Shown here one piece after another: positions 10,520-20,600 of a stretch of 64,000 nt of DNA. Under the pieces are notes generated by a model, which searched no databases, had not been told where the DNA came from, and saw nothing but the letters and a program-made list of their open reading frames with translations. Positions within the stretch are counted from its first letter, which is position 1, and every line of letters starts with the position of its first letter. The translations under genes were made by a program, and so were the position numbers. The DNA is taken from the NCBI RefSeq assembly GCF_022539595.1, contig NC_072780.1:12082618-12146617 (forward strand), given 5' to 3'. Source of the stretch: Amphiprion ocellaris. Its lineage: Eukaryota > Chordata > Actinopteri > Pomacentridae.

Positions 10520-13500
10520 ATAGATAACAGTAGCAAAGCCGAGAAATAGCATTCATTACCTTTTACTACCTCCACAGCATCACAGGTGGGGTCAATGCTG
10601 CCAATGTGTTTGGGATGGGCTGGGTTCACGCTGCCGTCAAAGATTAATGCTACAGGACACAAAAAACAAATCCTATGAATAACTCAAATGACAAGAATGA
10701 ATAGACCCAATTCACCGTCTGTAATGTTACACATTTGTGCAAACTAAAGTACTGAATATTGCACAAGGGATTGTCAGCAACAGCTTGATGACATAGTTGG
10801 ACATACACTCTTGTTCTGCTGGCTGTAGTGCCCAATCATTCAGGGCAATAGAAGTGCTGCACTGCTGTAAAACCATCAAGTCTGACTGGATGTTGACTAT
10901 GTGGCACTTGTGCACCAGCTAAAGCGTAGATCTGTCTGAGATCACTGCTTCGTGCTGAATCAGCACATCAAACGTAGCGTAAACATTCCCTGTGGAGCGG
11001 CACTGCGATGAATTATGCCTTTATTTGTTGTAAATATCTTCTCAAATGTTTCACAAGGAAGAAAATAGCCTCTGTTGATAGATTCTCACAATAGGCTTTG
11101 GTGCGTAACACGCGATATAAACATAACTCTAGAAGAAAACCCCACCGGGTCCCCTTAATGACGTGATCTGTGAGTGTTAGCAACCGTGTTGATTAACTCA
11201 CAGTTAATCACAGAGTGCTATACTGACTGTGCTGGTTCATGAGCATGCGTGTGGAGATGCGGCTCATGTAGAAGCGGTCCAGGAAGTACTGAACGTTCTG
11301 GTTGGTGACGGGGTCCACGCCGAAAGCATCCTTGTACTCCACCACGCCCTGAGCCATGGTGGGCACCACATTGTTGTGCCGGTTCCGGACGTTTACTAGG
11401 GTCTGCGTAAAGCTGAAGACAACAACACAATGAATGTGTGAATATGTGAGTGTAGGTACTGACTACATCACGTTAGGAGGAAATGTGCACGTCGGCATTC
11501 GCTGCATTGAGGCTGCAAAACACAACAGACTGCTATACATTCACAAAAATCACTCCTGTCTAGCTGTGCCAAGTTCATGTCACCCGAGGCAAATCCCAGC
11601 TTTGTGAGTTGCAGTTTTAATGTTAATGATTAAACTGTGCACTTAAAAAAACTGAAACAAAAATTCATTTCAAATGGCCAAGAAACAATCAAATCAATAC
11701 TGTGCATAGAATAGATACACATTAATCCAAACACACAGCCACATCCACAGACATGAACACACACATGCAGTCCTACTTCAGATGTGCCATCTTCTAGCAT
11801 TACTGAAAAAGCTGATCCCAGCAGATTCAACTACAATAGCATTAATTCAGTTAGCAAGCTGAAGAATCTGCATTCATGTTCTGAGCAAATATTGAAGATT
11901 GAAATATGTGCTGAAAAAAACAAGATAAATTGCTTTGAATAAAAGACTGGTTGCTGCAGTTAAACTGCATGGATGTTTCCTCTTTGTGGTGGAACATGTT
12001 GAAGCAATGGAGCACCAAATTAATGGATCTTTATCTTATTTTTCTACCTCTGAGTGGCTACCAGCAGCTGTGCAACAAATTACAGGACGTGAACATGCAT
12101 GATTTGACCCCAGATGTTTCACAACAGATATTAAGTTTTAAGACATATCTGCTATTGAGTCACATCACTCTATGGAGTTAGTGGAATTTTGCAGTGTAGC
12201 ATTAAAAACAAAACAAAGACATGGGCAGAGACATTTATAAAAATCAATATATAAATAAGAAAGTGTCTGTAAATGACTCACCTTGTCAGGACTTCCTTGT
12301 CATCTGGATCTCTTTCTAAAAAGTCTATTAGCTCCAACAAACTCTGTGAATACCTGATGGACACAAAACAGGTTGTCTGTAAAACAAAGCACGCAAACAC
12401 CTACAACTCTTGTTCAGTTGCTGTATATCAAAATGCAAAATACAAACCCTAAATATAATGGTAAAAGACATTTATTTGTTGATTATGTTCATGTGAAAGC
12501 ACTAATACCCACTTTGAGCACAACCACCGTATTCCTACTATATCAGACATACTTAAAAATGCGTAATAGTGGTGTAACTAGACAGTATTTCCACATAACA
12601 CTGTCTTCACATTCAGTAATCCAGCAGTGGATGAGGTCGACCTGGGTGCTGAGCTCACTGAGTCACACTCCCTCGCACTTGAGAGAAACTGGGTGAAAGG
12701 TGAACAGCAGTGTGGCTATGATTTCAACACACTCAAGTTTGTCCCTCAATTGACCTTCAGCCCTCGGCTTTTTGGATCGAGTCCCTCCATGCAGGCAGAT
12801 GTACGTCTTGAAATAGACTATTTCACAGGCTTGCCCGGAGATATCAAGGCGTCGCCTCTCTTACCTCAACAACATTAAAAAGTGATAGATCAACCCTTCT
12901 GCTGACAACGCAGAGAGTCCTGCAGAAGTGGGAAGACAACAGTGCAACAGCGCAGGAGGTGCACGGCCAAATATAGCTGCTGCTGCTGCGGGCCCTATGA
13001 AAAGAGTGGGGGTAGGGTGCTGACTTCTGTTAGCATGTCTTCACGTGACTCATGCACTGAGCATTACCAACGTGCTGGGGTAAAGTCTGCAGCAGAATAT
13101 TGTGTTTTTACATAATGCTACGAGGGAAGTCGCTGATGTGGTTTTAAAGCCGACTCTGAATAGTGAAAGTAAACACACAGGACTTCTGCTCTGGCTTCAG
13201 AGAAAAGCTGCTGAACTCTTCAGTCATGCGGACAAGTGGTCATATCAGTGGTCGATGCCGGTGCTGATATTTAGTGCAGCTATGGCGGCCAATATGTCAT
13301 GAAGATGTCATGTTGTTCTTTGGTTTTGTGATCTGATCAAACAATAACATGTCGAAATATGGATACATAATAAGAAGTAGAGACAAAATTGCTGAACTTA
13401 AATGAACATGAAGGTCTAACCCATTGGCATTGTTTGTTCGTCGCTGTTTGGTTAAGCAGATCTGCACAAATATGTGTCCCCAAATCATCAAGAAATGTAA

Positions 13501-15604
13501 CTTGAAACTAATAAAAACCTAAGGATTGAAAACTAAACTTTTAATGCACTTAACAGCAACATTCATCAGCAGATATTATCTTCCACTAGTGGTTCTGTAA
13601 ACATATTAATGTGTGATGTTGCGGTATGTTGTCACTTCTGTTGCCAAAGCACGGTGCTGTGCGGCTGATTATGGATTTATCTTGGCTCACATATGTTACC
13701 TCATCAAATAATAATAAATCTCTCCGTTAAGTGGCTAATCACCAGTTGTGAAATGCTTTGTGTGTTCATGTGTTTAACAAAACTCTGATCTGAAAACTGA
13801 TTTTAGACTTAATGTCTGTTGAACATTCGAGCTCAAGTCTACAGATGTGACACTTTTTGTTTGCCCTGATTAATCGGCCAACCGGTATCCTTTGATGAGC
13901 TTATATCTGTAAATTGGAGCTAGAACACACCAAAGTGGAGTTGAATCCAACATTCACTAGTGTCCACCCTATAATATCTTATCATAAGGCATGGACATGA
14001 TTACAGCTACTCTGCTAACAGTTAAAACCTTGGAGAAAACATGACTACCAACCCTCCTACACGTACACACCTGTGTCTAGCATACCCTGAATGTTTACAG
14101 CCTTCCACTCCTTGACCACGTACACAGCGTACCTTGACATGGGTGTGTGCACACATGGTCACATATGCTGGTATAGCTCCTGTCTGAGCTTCTGTTTGAG
14201 GGAGTACAGTTTGCATGCAACTAGTGGGATTCTTCAAAAGTCTAAATCAACTCTGCATCTTAACAGTTCAAAGCATGAGGGAGGAGGTGGTTTGATTTAA
14301 ACATATTTAAACATGCAAGACAGTGACTACACCTTACATAACATCAGAAAACACTATCGCAGTGTCCTTCACCTAAACTAAAGGAGATATAGATAGCGTG
14401 TGTTTTATATCAGTAGCTATATATTAAAATTTTGGAATATGAGGGGAGTATACTTTGAGGGATGATAAGATTAGGGCTTCAGTGACCCAGACGCCACTGT
14501 TTCATAGCCCTGCTGTGCTGAAATTTGGAGTTTCTGTGTCGTACGTGCTTTGAAACAGATCCCTTCCCTGGCATGACCCTGAACGACCAGCTGATTTGTT
14601 TGTACAGATCCACAGTCATTCGGGTCATGGTAAACATAACTTCAGCAGAAGGCAACTGGATTTCTGTTTTCTGTTTAAGGGTGTTCTAGCTCTTATCCAA
14701 GATGTTTCTTCAACTCCAACTGAAGAAGTTTTGAGGATGAGGGGTGAAACACCTCCAAGAACCTTCAAGAGAAGTCCAGCTGATATTTGAGACTTCATAA
14801 AATAAACTACAGTAGACACAGTGAGATTCTCACAATGCATTTTCTTTGCCTCTGGATGTTCCTTCCCATTCATTTGCTTTAGCTTATTGCACAAGTGACA
14901 CCTGATGGACTGTCTAATCATACCTAGGATTTTCTAATATGTTTTTGGTGCAACACAGTCTATAAAAAGAGGTGTTTTCCAGTCAAGATATCCTACCAAC
15001 TGGTGAGCAGCTTCAGGGATGGAGTGCCGAGGAGCTTGTCAGGGAGGAAATCAATTTCCTTCATGATGTTGGCCAGTCTGACTGGGAGCTCCTGTCGCAG
15101 GAACACAAAGGAGGTCTTCTCACATGCATTGGCTGAGCCTGCAGTCACATGAGGGACAGCATTAGGCAAAAAAATTAAGACAACTAAGCAAGTGTCCACT
15201 CATGACCCTCAAACTATGTCAGCAAACTTTCCTAAGCACACACAGAATTTTGTGGATTTTTTTCTTCAAGGAATCTGTTGTGCAAATAAATGTAATGAAC
15301 CTTGCTGACCCACGATATAAAATATCTGCAGTTTGCAGTCAGTGAGCCGTTTACTGCAAACTCAGCTGTCAACATGCTCACACACAAAGGGAATAGCGTG
15401 ACTTGTGTAACAGCCATGTGATAACGGCAAAAGCATCAAATAACATTGTCCAGTTATGTATCAATGCATCTGATCGTAACCCTTACCAAAGTCAAGGAAC
15501 TGCTTCATCGATAGGGGAGAAGGCGAAAACTTAGAAAACCTCTCCACTTGTTTCGGGATCCCCGCAACGGAGCCGTTTTTCAGCAAAAACTGAGCGAACT
15601 TCAT
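5783..15604 (-). CDS. pdk4: pyruvate dehydrogenase kinase, PDK4-type, complete
   Basis: Eleven coding exons on the minus strand: 15604-15487, 15138-14997, 12353-12282, 11412-11228, 10649-10560, 10205-10128, 7413-7337, 7243-7145, 6894-6781, 6367-6254 and 5926-5783. They total 1233 nt, or 410 residues (human PDK4 has 411). The product is a mitochondrial matrix GHKL kinase that phosphorylates the E1 alpha subunit and shuts down the pyruvate dehydrogenase complex. Visible motifs are HxxxE at H247/E251 with N-box N255, the G1 box SDRGGGVP near 289-296, the G2 box GFGYGLP near 327-333, a GT motif at 355-356, and the C-terminal DW motif near 392-393. DNSRNAPL and EADDWC resemble PDK4; AHPKHIGSIDPTC and TVETHETSPTLP resemble PDK2. 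Synteny with asb4 and dync1i1 decides for pdk4. The start is the first ATG (MKFAQFLLKNG), in the usual PDK N-terminal context. The residue after the GT motif is Ser rather than the usual Asp. Confidence 0.87.
6254..6367 (-). CDS. pdk4: pdk4 coding exon 10, G2 and ATP-lid end
   Basis: Thirty-eight codons AGFGYGLPISRLYARYFQGD through GTSAVIYLK. It carries the GxGxG G2 motif and the GT motif. Confidence 0.93.
6781..6894 (-). CDS. pdk4: pdk4 coding exon 9, G1 box
   Basis: Thirty-eight codons beginning MSDRGGGVPLRKIDRLFSYM. It holds the G1 ATP-binding motif (D290, G292, G294) and ends with the PDK4-like DNSRNAPL. Confidence 0.93.
7145..7243 (-). CDS. pdk4: pdk4 coding exon 8
   Basis: Thirty-three codons beginning NAMRATVETHETSPTLP; N255 is the ATP-Mg binding N-box Asn. 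It ends EDLTIK. Confidence 0.93.
7337..7413 (-). CDS. pdk4: pdk4 coding exon 7, N-box
   Basis: Encodes HIVYVPSHLYHMLFELFK. It contains the catalytic-type His and Glu (H247, E251) just before the N-box Asn of the next exon. Confidence 0.93.
8470..8990 (-). mobile_element. 5'-truncated L1/Tx1-clade LINE, ORF2 C-terminus and 3' UTR
   Basis: On the minus strand, 8974 down to 8801 reads KKWFQPDAPTLDDWYKIIHD and, after seven more residues, TFSMKMQSEKFLRW. This pattern is typical of the C-terminal end of fish L1-like ORF2. An in-frame TAG interrupts it before TKWVGYMGPWRPDLL and a terminal TAA at 8801-8803. An A-rich run near 8472-8500 on the minus strand fits the 3' tail. The copy is truncated and dead. 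Confidence 0.65.
9040..9285 (+). mobile_element. Non-LTR retrotransposon 3' end with ATCTT-type tail
   Basis: The segment ends TGCTGCTGCAACGCTGCCAA, then CCGTGGGATCAAAAAAGGCC and short TATCTTATCTTAT repeats. I recognise this as the 3' UTR terminus of a common teleost LINE, where the tail is a short tandem repeat. The 5' limit is uncertain and no coding remains. Confidence 0.45.
9506..9932 (+). mobile_element. MITE with imperfect inverted ends, TTAA-flanked (copy 1)
   Basis: The left end TTAAAGCTGAGGTAGGCAG mirrors the right end CTGCCTAGTGTAGCTTTAA (shared TTAAAGCT then TAGGCAG). TTAA is present at both borders, consistent with a TTAA target duplication. No transposase. A second copy of its left half lies near 54290-54451 in opposite orientation. 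Confidence 0.72.
10128..10205 (-). CDS. pdk4: pdk4 coding exon 6
   Basis: Encodes DAYETSKMLCEQYYLTSPDM and EITEVN. Phase 1 in and 1 out, donor GTAAGT. Confidence 0.92.
10462..10518 (+). repeat. (TG)n microsatellite, pdk4 intron 5
   Basis: About 28 uninterrupted TG units between pdk4 exons 5 and 6. ORFs reading through it (VCVCV or HTHTH) are artefacts. Confidence 0.98.
10560..10649 (-). CDS. pdk4: pdk4 coding exon 5
   Basis: Encodes LIFDGSVNPAHPKHIGSIDP and TCDAVEVVK, the conserved PDK segment at the bundle-kinase domain junction. Donor GTAATG. A (TG)n array lies 40 bases into the following intron. Confidence 0.92.
11228..11412 (-). CDS. pdk4: pdk4 coding exon 4
   Basis: Encodes FTQTLVNVRNRHNNVVPTMA through STRMLMNQH. 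The acceptor is GTCTTCAG before CTTTACGCAG. A second CAG ten bases further in would break the frame, so the upstream site was chosen. Donor GTCAGT. Confidence 0.9.
12282..12353 (-). CDS. pdk4: pdk4 coding exon 3
   Basis: A 72-nt exon, phases 2 in and 2 out, completing Trp across the junction and encoding YSQSLLELIDFLERDPDD and a few more residues. Donor GTGAGT. Confidence 0.9.
12354..14996 (-). other. pdk4: pdk4 intron 2
   Basis: A 2.6-kb intron. Apart from a repeat at its right end (14640-14790), I see no recognisable feature; the short ORFs look random. Confidence 0.6.
14640..14790 (+). repeat. Dispersed teleost repeat, possibly Penelope-related
   Basis: Contains CTGAAGAAG, then GATGAGGGGTGAAACACC and CAAGAGAAGTCCAGCTG, recognisable as a diverged copy of a very common fish repeat. 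CAACTGGATTTCT at 14660 is nearly complementary to AGAAGTCCAGCTG near 14772, so the unit could fold as a long stem. Family assignment is tentative. Confidence 0.45.
14997..15138 (-). CDS. pdk4: pdk4 coding exon 2
   Basis: Acceptor CTGCAG and donor GTAGGA. It encodes residues about 40-87, GSANACEKTSFVFLRQELP onward, part of the helical-bundle domain. Confidence 0.92.
15487..15604 (-). CDS. pdk4: pdk4 coding exon 1, start codon
   Basis: ATG at 15604-15602 opens MKFAQFLLKNGSVAGIPKQ and the exon ends in DF plus one base, with donor GTAAGG. The SPSPLSMKQFLDF stretch is typical of the PDK N-terminal domain. Confidence 0.9.
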
Positions 15605-15778
15605 GTTTCTCTCCCCTCTGCAGACCCCAGCTGTCAGTGTATCAGGGAAAAACTGTCCTTTCCTTTTTCAACACAATCCAGTTTGACGATTTCTAGCTAG
15701 CAGGGCTGAAGCTCGGCGTGATACCTAACATCTTTAACGGGTTCCCTGATATTATTCTTCTCGAGAAGCGTCCTTCCA

Positions 15779-15785
15779 TGTTTAC
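15779..15785 (-). promoter_or_regulatory. pdk4: Forkhead-like site upstream of pdk4
   Basis: TGTTTAC on the plus strand reads GTAAACA on the minus strand, a FOX-family core, 175 bp upstream of the pdk4 ATG. Mammalian PDK4 is a known FOXO target. A 7-bp match alone is weak evidence. Confidence 0.35.
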
Positions 15786-15868
15786 GAGTCGTTTTGCGTC
15801 CTCCAATTCAACTTCAGCAGCACTGGGCGGCGTGCGTATCTGGTGGGCCGGGCAAAGGGAAGACTGAC

Positions 15869-15884
15869 ATTGGATTGAACCAAT
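15869..15884. promoter_or_regulatory. Inverted CCAAT pair (NF-Y type)
   Basis: ATTGG and CCAAT are separated by six bases, about 270 bp upstream of the pdk4 start codon. Paired CCAAT boxes are common in TATA-less and bidirectional promoters. Confidence 0.55.
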
Positions 15885-16299
15885 GAGCGGTCGGGATTCT
15901 CCAGGCTGGGGGCGGAGTCATTTCCACAACACTGAACGTATATGAAAACACTTACAGTATGTTTTATTACAGCATCCTCTACCGACGATATATTAGAAAT
16001 ACATGTTTGTTGCACACGTAGATTTTATAGTTTATAGTTTTAGACTTTCGAATGCTTACCACAATTAATTCATGCAACAAACGGGTGTTTTTGACGTGTG
16101 CTCATTAGAGACACAAGTGAACGAGCCGTTTGAACTTTTAACGACTGTTGCCACTGCCTCGGCTTCCAAAACTTACCAACAACTTCAAACTGATTTTTTT
16201 TCCGCCTCTCTTCCCAAAAAATAACTTGCAGACGCACTAAAATGTTTCAGCAATGCCTAAAAAGTACCAACACTTGTTTATTCGTTATTTTTGTTGTTT

Positions 16300-16349
16300 C
16301 AACGCAGTTCTCCGAGTAGCCACAAGATGGCGGCGTTGCTCCCGAGACG
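16300..16349 (+). other. dync1i1: dync1i1 noncoding exon 1 (putative)
   Basis: A GC-rich segment ending CCCGAGACG directly before donor GTGAGT at 16350. The left limit is a guess. Human DYNC1I1 also starts with a noncoding exon. The ATG inside it (16327) would open a short upstream frame, MAALLPR. Confidence 0.5.
16324..16334 (+). promoter_or_regulatory. dync1i1: YY1-type motif AAGATGGCGGC
   Basis: Exact match to the extended YY1 element found just downstream of the start site of many TATA-less vertebrate promoters. It lies 15 bases before a strong splice donor, supporting this as the dync1i1 transcription start region. Confidence 0.6.
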
Positions 16350-17507
16350 GTGAGTAAAAGAAGGAGGGATTTCCTCCTCCTCCTCCTCCTCAACATCATC
16401 CTGTTCTTCCTCGGGATGTATCGGCGTGCGGTGCACCTGTTTAATGTCTTATTTGGCTCTTCGGCCTCCGAAATGCCCCTTTTTAACCCTTGCAACCAGT
16501 AACCACACGAAAAGGTTTAAACGACCTATTCGGTGGTAGCAGAGAGGCCTCGGTGCTGAGAGATTTGAGGCAACGTTAGAGGATGTGTTGATTTTTTTTT
16601 TTCTCCGAGGTGCAGCAGTGAGACAGCATCTTTGCCGGGTGACACATCATTATCACTACGAGTGGATAAGGTACGAGGGGAACAATAACACTATATTTAC
16701 GCTGTTGTTGTCCATGAAATAGCCTTCTGTTTGCACAGGTGGTTAGCCAAATCCACAGTAGAAATAAATAGCAAGGCCTTAACCGCGTCGACGTTTGTAT
16801 AAACGGTGTCACATTGGCAATTAGCTTGCTGCGAATGCATTAATTTCCTGCTAACGTTAGCCACTTACACCACCATACAGATGTATGCAGATTTAGCCGT
16901 GTGACTTGTGTTGTTACCTCATGACATGTCAGTTCCTTTATTTATTGTGCTACTGTATGAAACGGCCTACTTATACCTTTTTACACACACACATAGACGT
17001 GGCCGTAATTGTCTCATTATTTAAATATGCATGCTAGCATTTGCTGTTTGCTCACCCAACATGAACAGTGGATGGCTTAGCTTATGAACTGTTTGCATGC
17101 AATTGTCATCAAATAAGTGTATTGCAATATGCATCCCATTCTAAGGTTTGGTGACAGTGTTTGATATTTTGATTGAATGGACCAAGTAGCTAAACATAAG
17201 AAGTAGCTCCCTCAATATAGCCTACATCCACTGAATATTTTCTTCTGAAATAGACTCAAGTTTCAAAAGCCCTCTTAACCTACTGTTGACATCTGTATTG
17301 TGACTATCAAGTCCTTATTGTTTGCAGGATTATGAGTCTGCTCTATACAGATGTATAACTGCCACACCCAGTGGATTTTCTAAATCATTAGTTACTTGCT
17401 TACTGGAGACACTCCTTTATCTTGTGTTATACTGTAATGAAACCATATCAGTTTCATATATAGTTCATTCATGTTTGGTCCTCTTACCTAAAGCCCCGCG
17501 TGACACC
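16350..17507 (+). other. dync1i1: dync1i1 intron 1 and 5' UTR of exon 2
   Basis: Two acceptors could open the ATG exon: TTGTTTGCAG just before about 17329, giving a long 5' UTR with upstream ATGs, or CTCTTACCTAAAG at 17493, giving a 14-nt leader. The second avoids the upstream ATGs. The rest shows no recognisable feature apart from a short TCC repeat near 16373. Confidence 0.45.
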
Positions 17508-17615
17508 ATGTCGGACAAAAGTGATCTAAAAGCCGAGCTTGAACGCAAGAAGCAGCGCCTCGCCCAGATCAGGGAGGAAAAGAAAAGAAAGGAGGAGGAG
17601 AGGAAGAAGAAAGAG
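17508..17615 (+). CDS. dync1i1: dync1i1 exon 2, start codon and p150Glued-binding helix
   Basis: ATG at 17508 in context GACACCATGT. It encodes 36 residues ending EEERKKKE, donor GTAAGG, phase 0. The highly charged single helix is the known dynactin-binding segment of the family. Confidence 0.96.
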
Positions 17616-20600
17616 GTAAGGAAAAAAGTGAGTAAATTCACACTACCGGCACTCATATTGTATCACACTCTAGTGTGCGTTGTTTTTGTGTTTGACTGCT
17701 TTTTGTCAGGCCGTGACACGTAAAAGGCCGAGGTTGTGTGTGTCCATGCATACAAACATCTATGTGTTTGCAGAAGGTTGGTGTTGGAATTTTGGATCAA
17801 AATGTGCCTACACATGCATGTTTTAATTTCTTCTTTAAATCATTGCATGCTTGTTGTGAACCTGTTCTTTAGTATATGATCTGTAAACACATGTTTCTCT
17901 ATGTATCCTGAGCAGTCAGACAGTCAACAGAAGACAGAGGCGACCCCAGAAGATTCAGACTTAGATCGCAAGCGCAGAGAGACGGAGGCCCTGCTGCAGA
18001 GTATCGGCATCTCACCGGAGCCTCCACTTGGTACGTAATGTCCTCATAATCTAAGCAATAAATCAGATATTGTTTCTCTGTTCCCCTGTGATTTTCCTGC
18101 AAAAACAGACTGTTCCAATACAATTGCTTCCCTAATTACAGCCAAATAATCTCTAAGAAGCCCTTTAATGATTTGACTATGGCCACCATACAATGTGTAA
18201 TTTCTTAAAATAATCAAGCCAGTAGTGCCTTACAGAAAATATGTGAAAATATATAATTATCTGAGTTGTCACGGCTCTGTATATTGTAGTAGTAATGTTT
18301 TTGTTTGTTTACTATACTTTGATTCTGTGATTTCCTGTTCACACCGAGGCTGGACTTCACCAAACGTTTTTTTTCCAATTACTTTGAAGTGACATATTTA
18401 AACTCTCTTTTTATCATCTTTTATGTGGCACCATTTGAGTGTGTCATACTTTCGAATAGTGTATTTGGGCATTAATAATATTTCTGTTCTGTAGTTTGGT
18501 TGAAATAATTGATGTAAGATAGTATTTATAAAAACTGACCCACATAAAGTGCTGCTCAGGACATATCTTTTCTTTACTTTTACACAAATCTGAAATGTTA
18601 TAATAGGTTGAATCCCCAGGGTGTCTGTCACCTCCAGCAAGATTTTGGCAGAGCAGTGTTCTCTAGTGGTCTGAAATTATAATAACACCCTCAACACCTC
18701 AAAACTGGGTTCACTGCTTTGCCTATTATTAGCTTAAGTTATTTATAATTTGTCTTCAAAAGCAGCAGTGTACAAAAACAAGGAAAAAACACTTCAGTTG
18801 ATACCCTAATACACCTCTCCTACCCTTGAAACATTTATTCTATTTGTCCCTCACGTTTCACTGTGTTGCTTTTCATCCAAGTTTTTGGAGTGGTCCCGCC
18901 TTTGCAGCTTTTAATGTAAGATGCTTATTATTTTCGTATTTTAGTCCCGACCCCTGTGTCCCCCTCCAAATCAGTGAGCACGCCCAGTGAGACAGGGAGC
19001 CAGGACTCAGCTGATGGAGGCGCAGCAGGCAGGTAGGCCAAAGTCACACATTTCATTCAAAAGTTCAGTGTCACACTGTTTTCCGGGTTCATTAGTTGCA
19101 TTCTCCCCTGTTTTGTGACTCAGTTAAAAGAGTACAGCGTTTAAATTTTGTAAATGAAAAACATTTTCAAATCTTCCTACATACACAATGTTATGTAAAA
19201 CAAAAATCAACTTTTAGACAGTTGTGGAGGAAATAAGACACTCTCTCCCATACCAGGCATGCTCTTTGAGAGCTTACCAATAATCTTTATAGTGTATCAA
19301 GGCACATATGCCCTAACCTGATGGCGTAATTTCTAAAAACGATGATAATTTCAAGGGGTTTTCGACTTGAACTATTTATGGTCCTTTTTCACGTATTTTC
19401 TGTCTCCTTTCTTGTCAATGGCACAACAGGTTTAGGTAAGAATGGGTGTCACTAACGGTGAAGTTGCCTAAAATTTTGAATGTGGTATCTGTCATTTGTC
19501 ATGGCATCCAGTGTTTTGATGACCACTGTACAGCTTTTAATCTCATAGCTAGTCCTGAGAGATTAAATGTGATGTTGAGGTAAGTGTCAGCTGTAGTCTT
19601 TTTATGTAAGGTAAATCTTAAAAGTGAACATGCTGAGAGATGCAAACTTCCCTGTATCATCTGTGCAAGTAAGCCCGCATTGGTAAACTTTCAGAAAGCA
19701 GCCTTGGTGAGCCAGTCAGTGAAATATGTTCTGAATTTAGAACAATTTGCATGAAACATGTAATTTTTGCAAAAAAAAAGTAGCTCATTTGATCACAAAA
19801 TATAAGCTTTTCCATGTGTTGCCCATAGGTTGCAGCAGTAATTATAAAATGTGTCATACACGCTCATTCCACTGCAGCATTAACTTACACGCTTATACAT
19901 TCATTACTCACCAGACCAGTGCAGGAGCTATTTATCTGAGCTTCTGCACATAGCTGCTCTGGTGAATGCTGTTAAGACGAGTGGTCATCAAGCGCTTTCC
20001 ATTTGCTTTTTAATGGCAGCTGAGTGTGCGGTCAATGTGTGAGTGATGCCTTCAAGGGTCATTAGTGACGTGTTGTTCTGGTATAGCCAGGGGTGGAATT
20101 GGGGCCGAAGAACGTGTGAAAGTTCCTAATGCAAAGGAATTCTCTTATGTAAGATTTTTCATTTCTTTTTAGCTTTTACCAATTGGATTTTACAAATTGG
20201 TGAGTTAGTACTAACGCCTGGAATGAAAGATTTTGTCCCCCAAATCCACCCTGGATGATGGCATGCCATTTTGAGCTTCTCCATTTGTGGCTGTGTATGT
20301 GTGTGTCCCTTCTTAGGTCAGTTTTCTCTAAAAACAAGTCCCAAGCACAGAGCTCAAGGTAAGCATTTTCACGTCAAACCCAGGAATCTCCCTTACCTTT
20401 CTTTAGCTGAGGTTACCTGAACACAGAGGCACCCACAGTGTTGTCAGTGGTCGTATCGATGTTCCCATCATGATTTATAAGATCAAAACAGTGCAGTGCC
20501 CTTCTTCCTTCATTTCTCTGCTCTGCTGTCTTCCTGTCTGAAGCCCTGCTGTCTCCCTTAATACCAGGTTGAAAGATTTCTGCTCGCATGAGTTGAGCCA

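Larger units (their letters stand above)
15605..16300. promoter_or_regulatory. Divergent pdk4/dync1i1 promoter region
   Basis: The two genes are head to head. Between the pdk4 ATG and the likely dync1i1 first exon are ATTGG at 15869-15873 and CCAAT at 15880-15884 (an NF-Y-type pair), GGGGGCGGAG near 15907 (GC box), and a forkhead-like TGTTTAC at 15779-15785. No clear TATA box was found for either gene. The pdk4 5' UTR probably lies within the first 100-200 bases. Confidence 0.6.

Noticed and set aside
17322..17507. In-frame upstream extension of dync1i1 (133-codon ORF)
   Set aside because: The family start MSDKSDLKAELERKK is at 17508; the upstream part has no counterpart in known intermediate chains.
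18031..18944. Search for the mammalian IC1 alternative exon QPLHFLTWDTCYFHY
   Set aside because: No matching frame between exons 3 and 4; apparently absent here.
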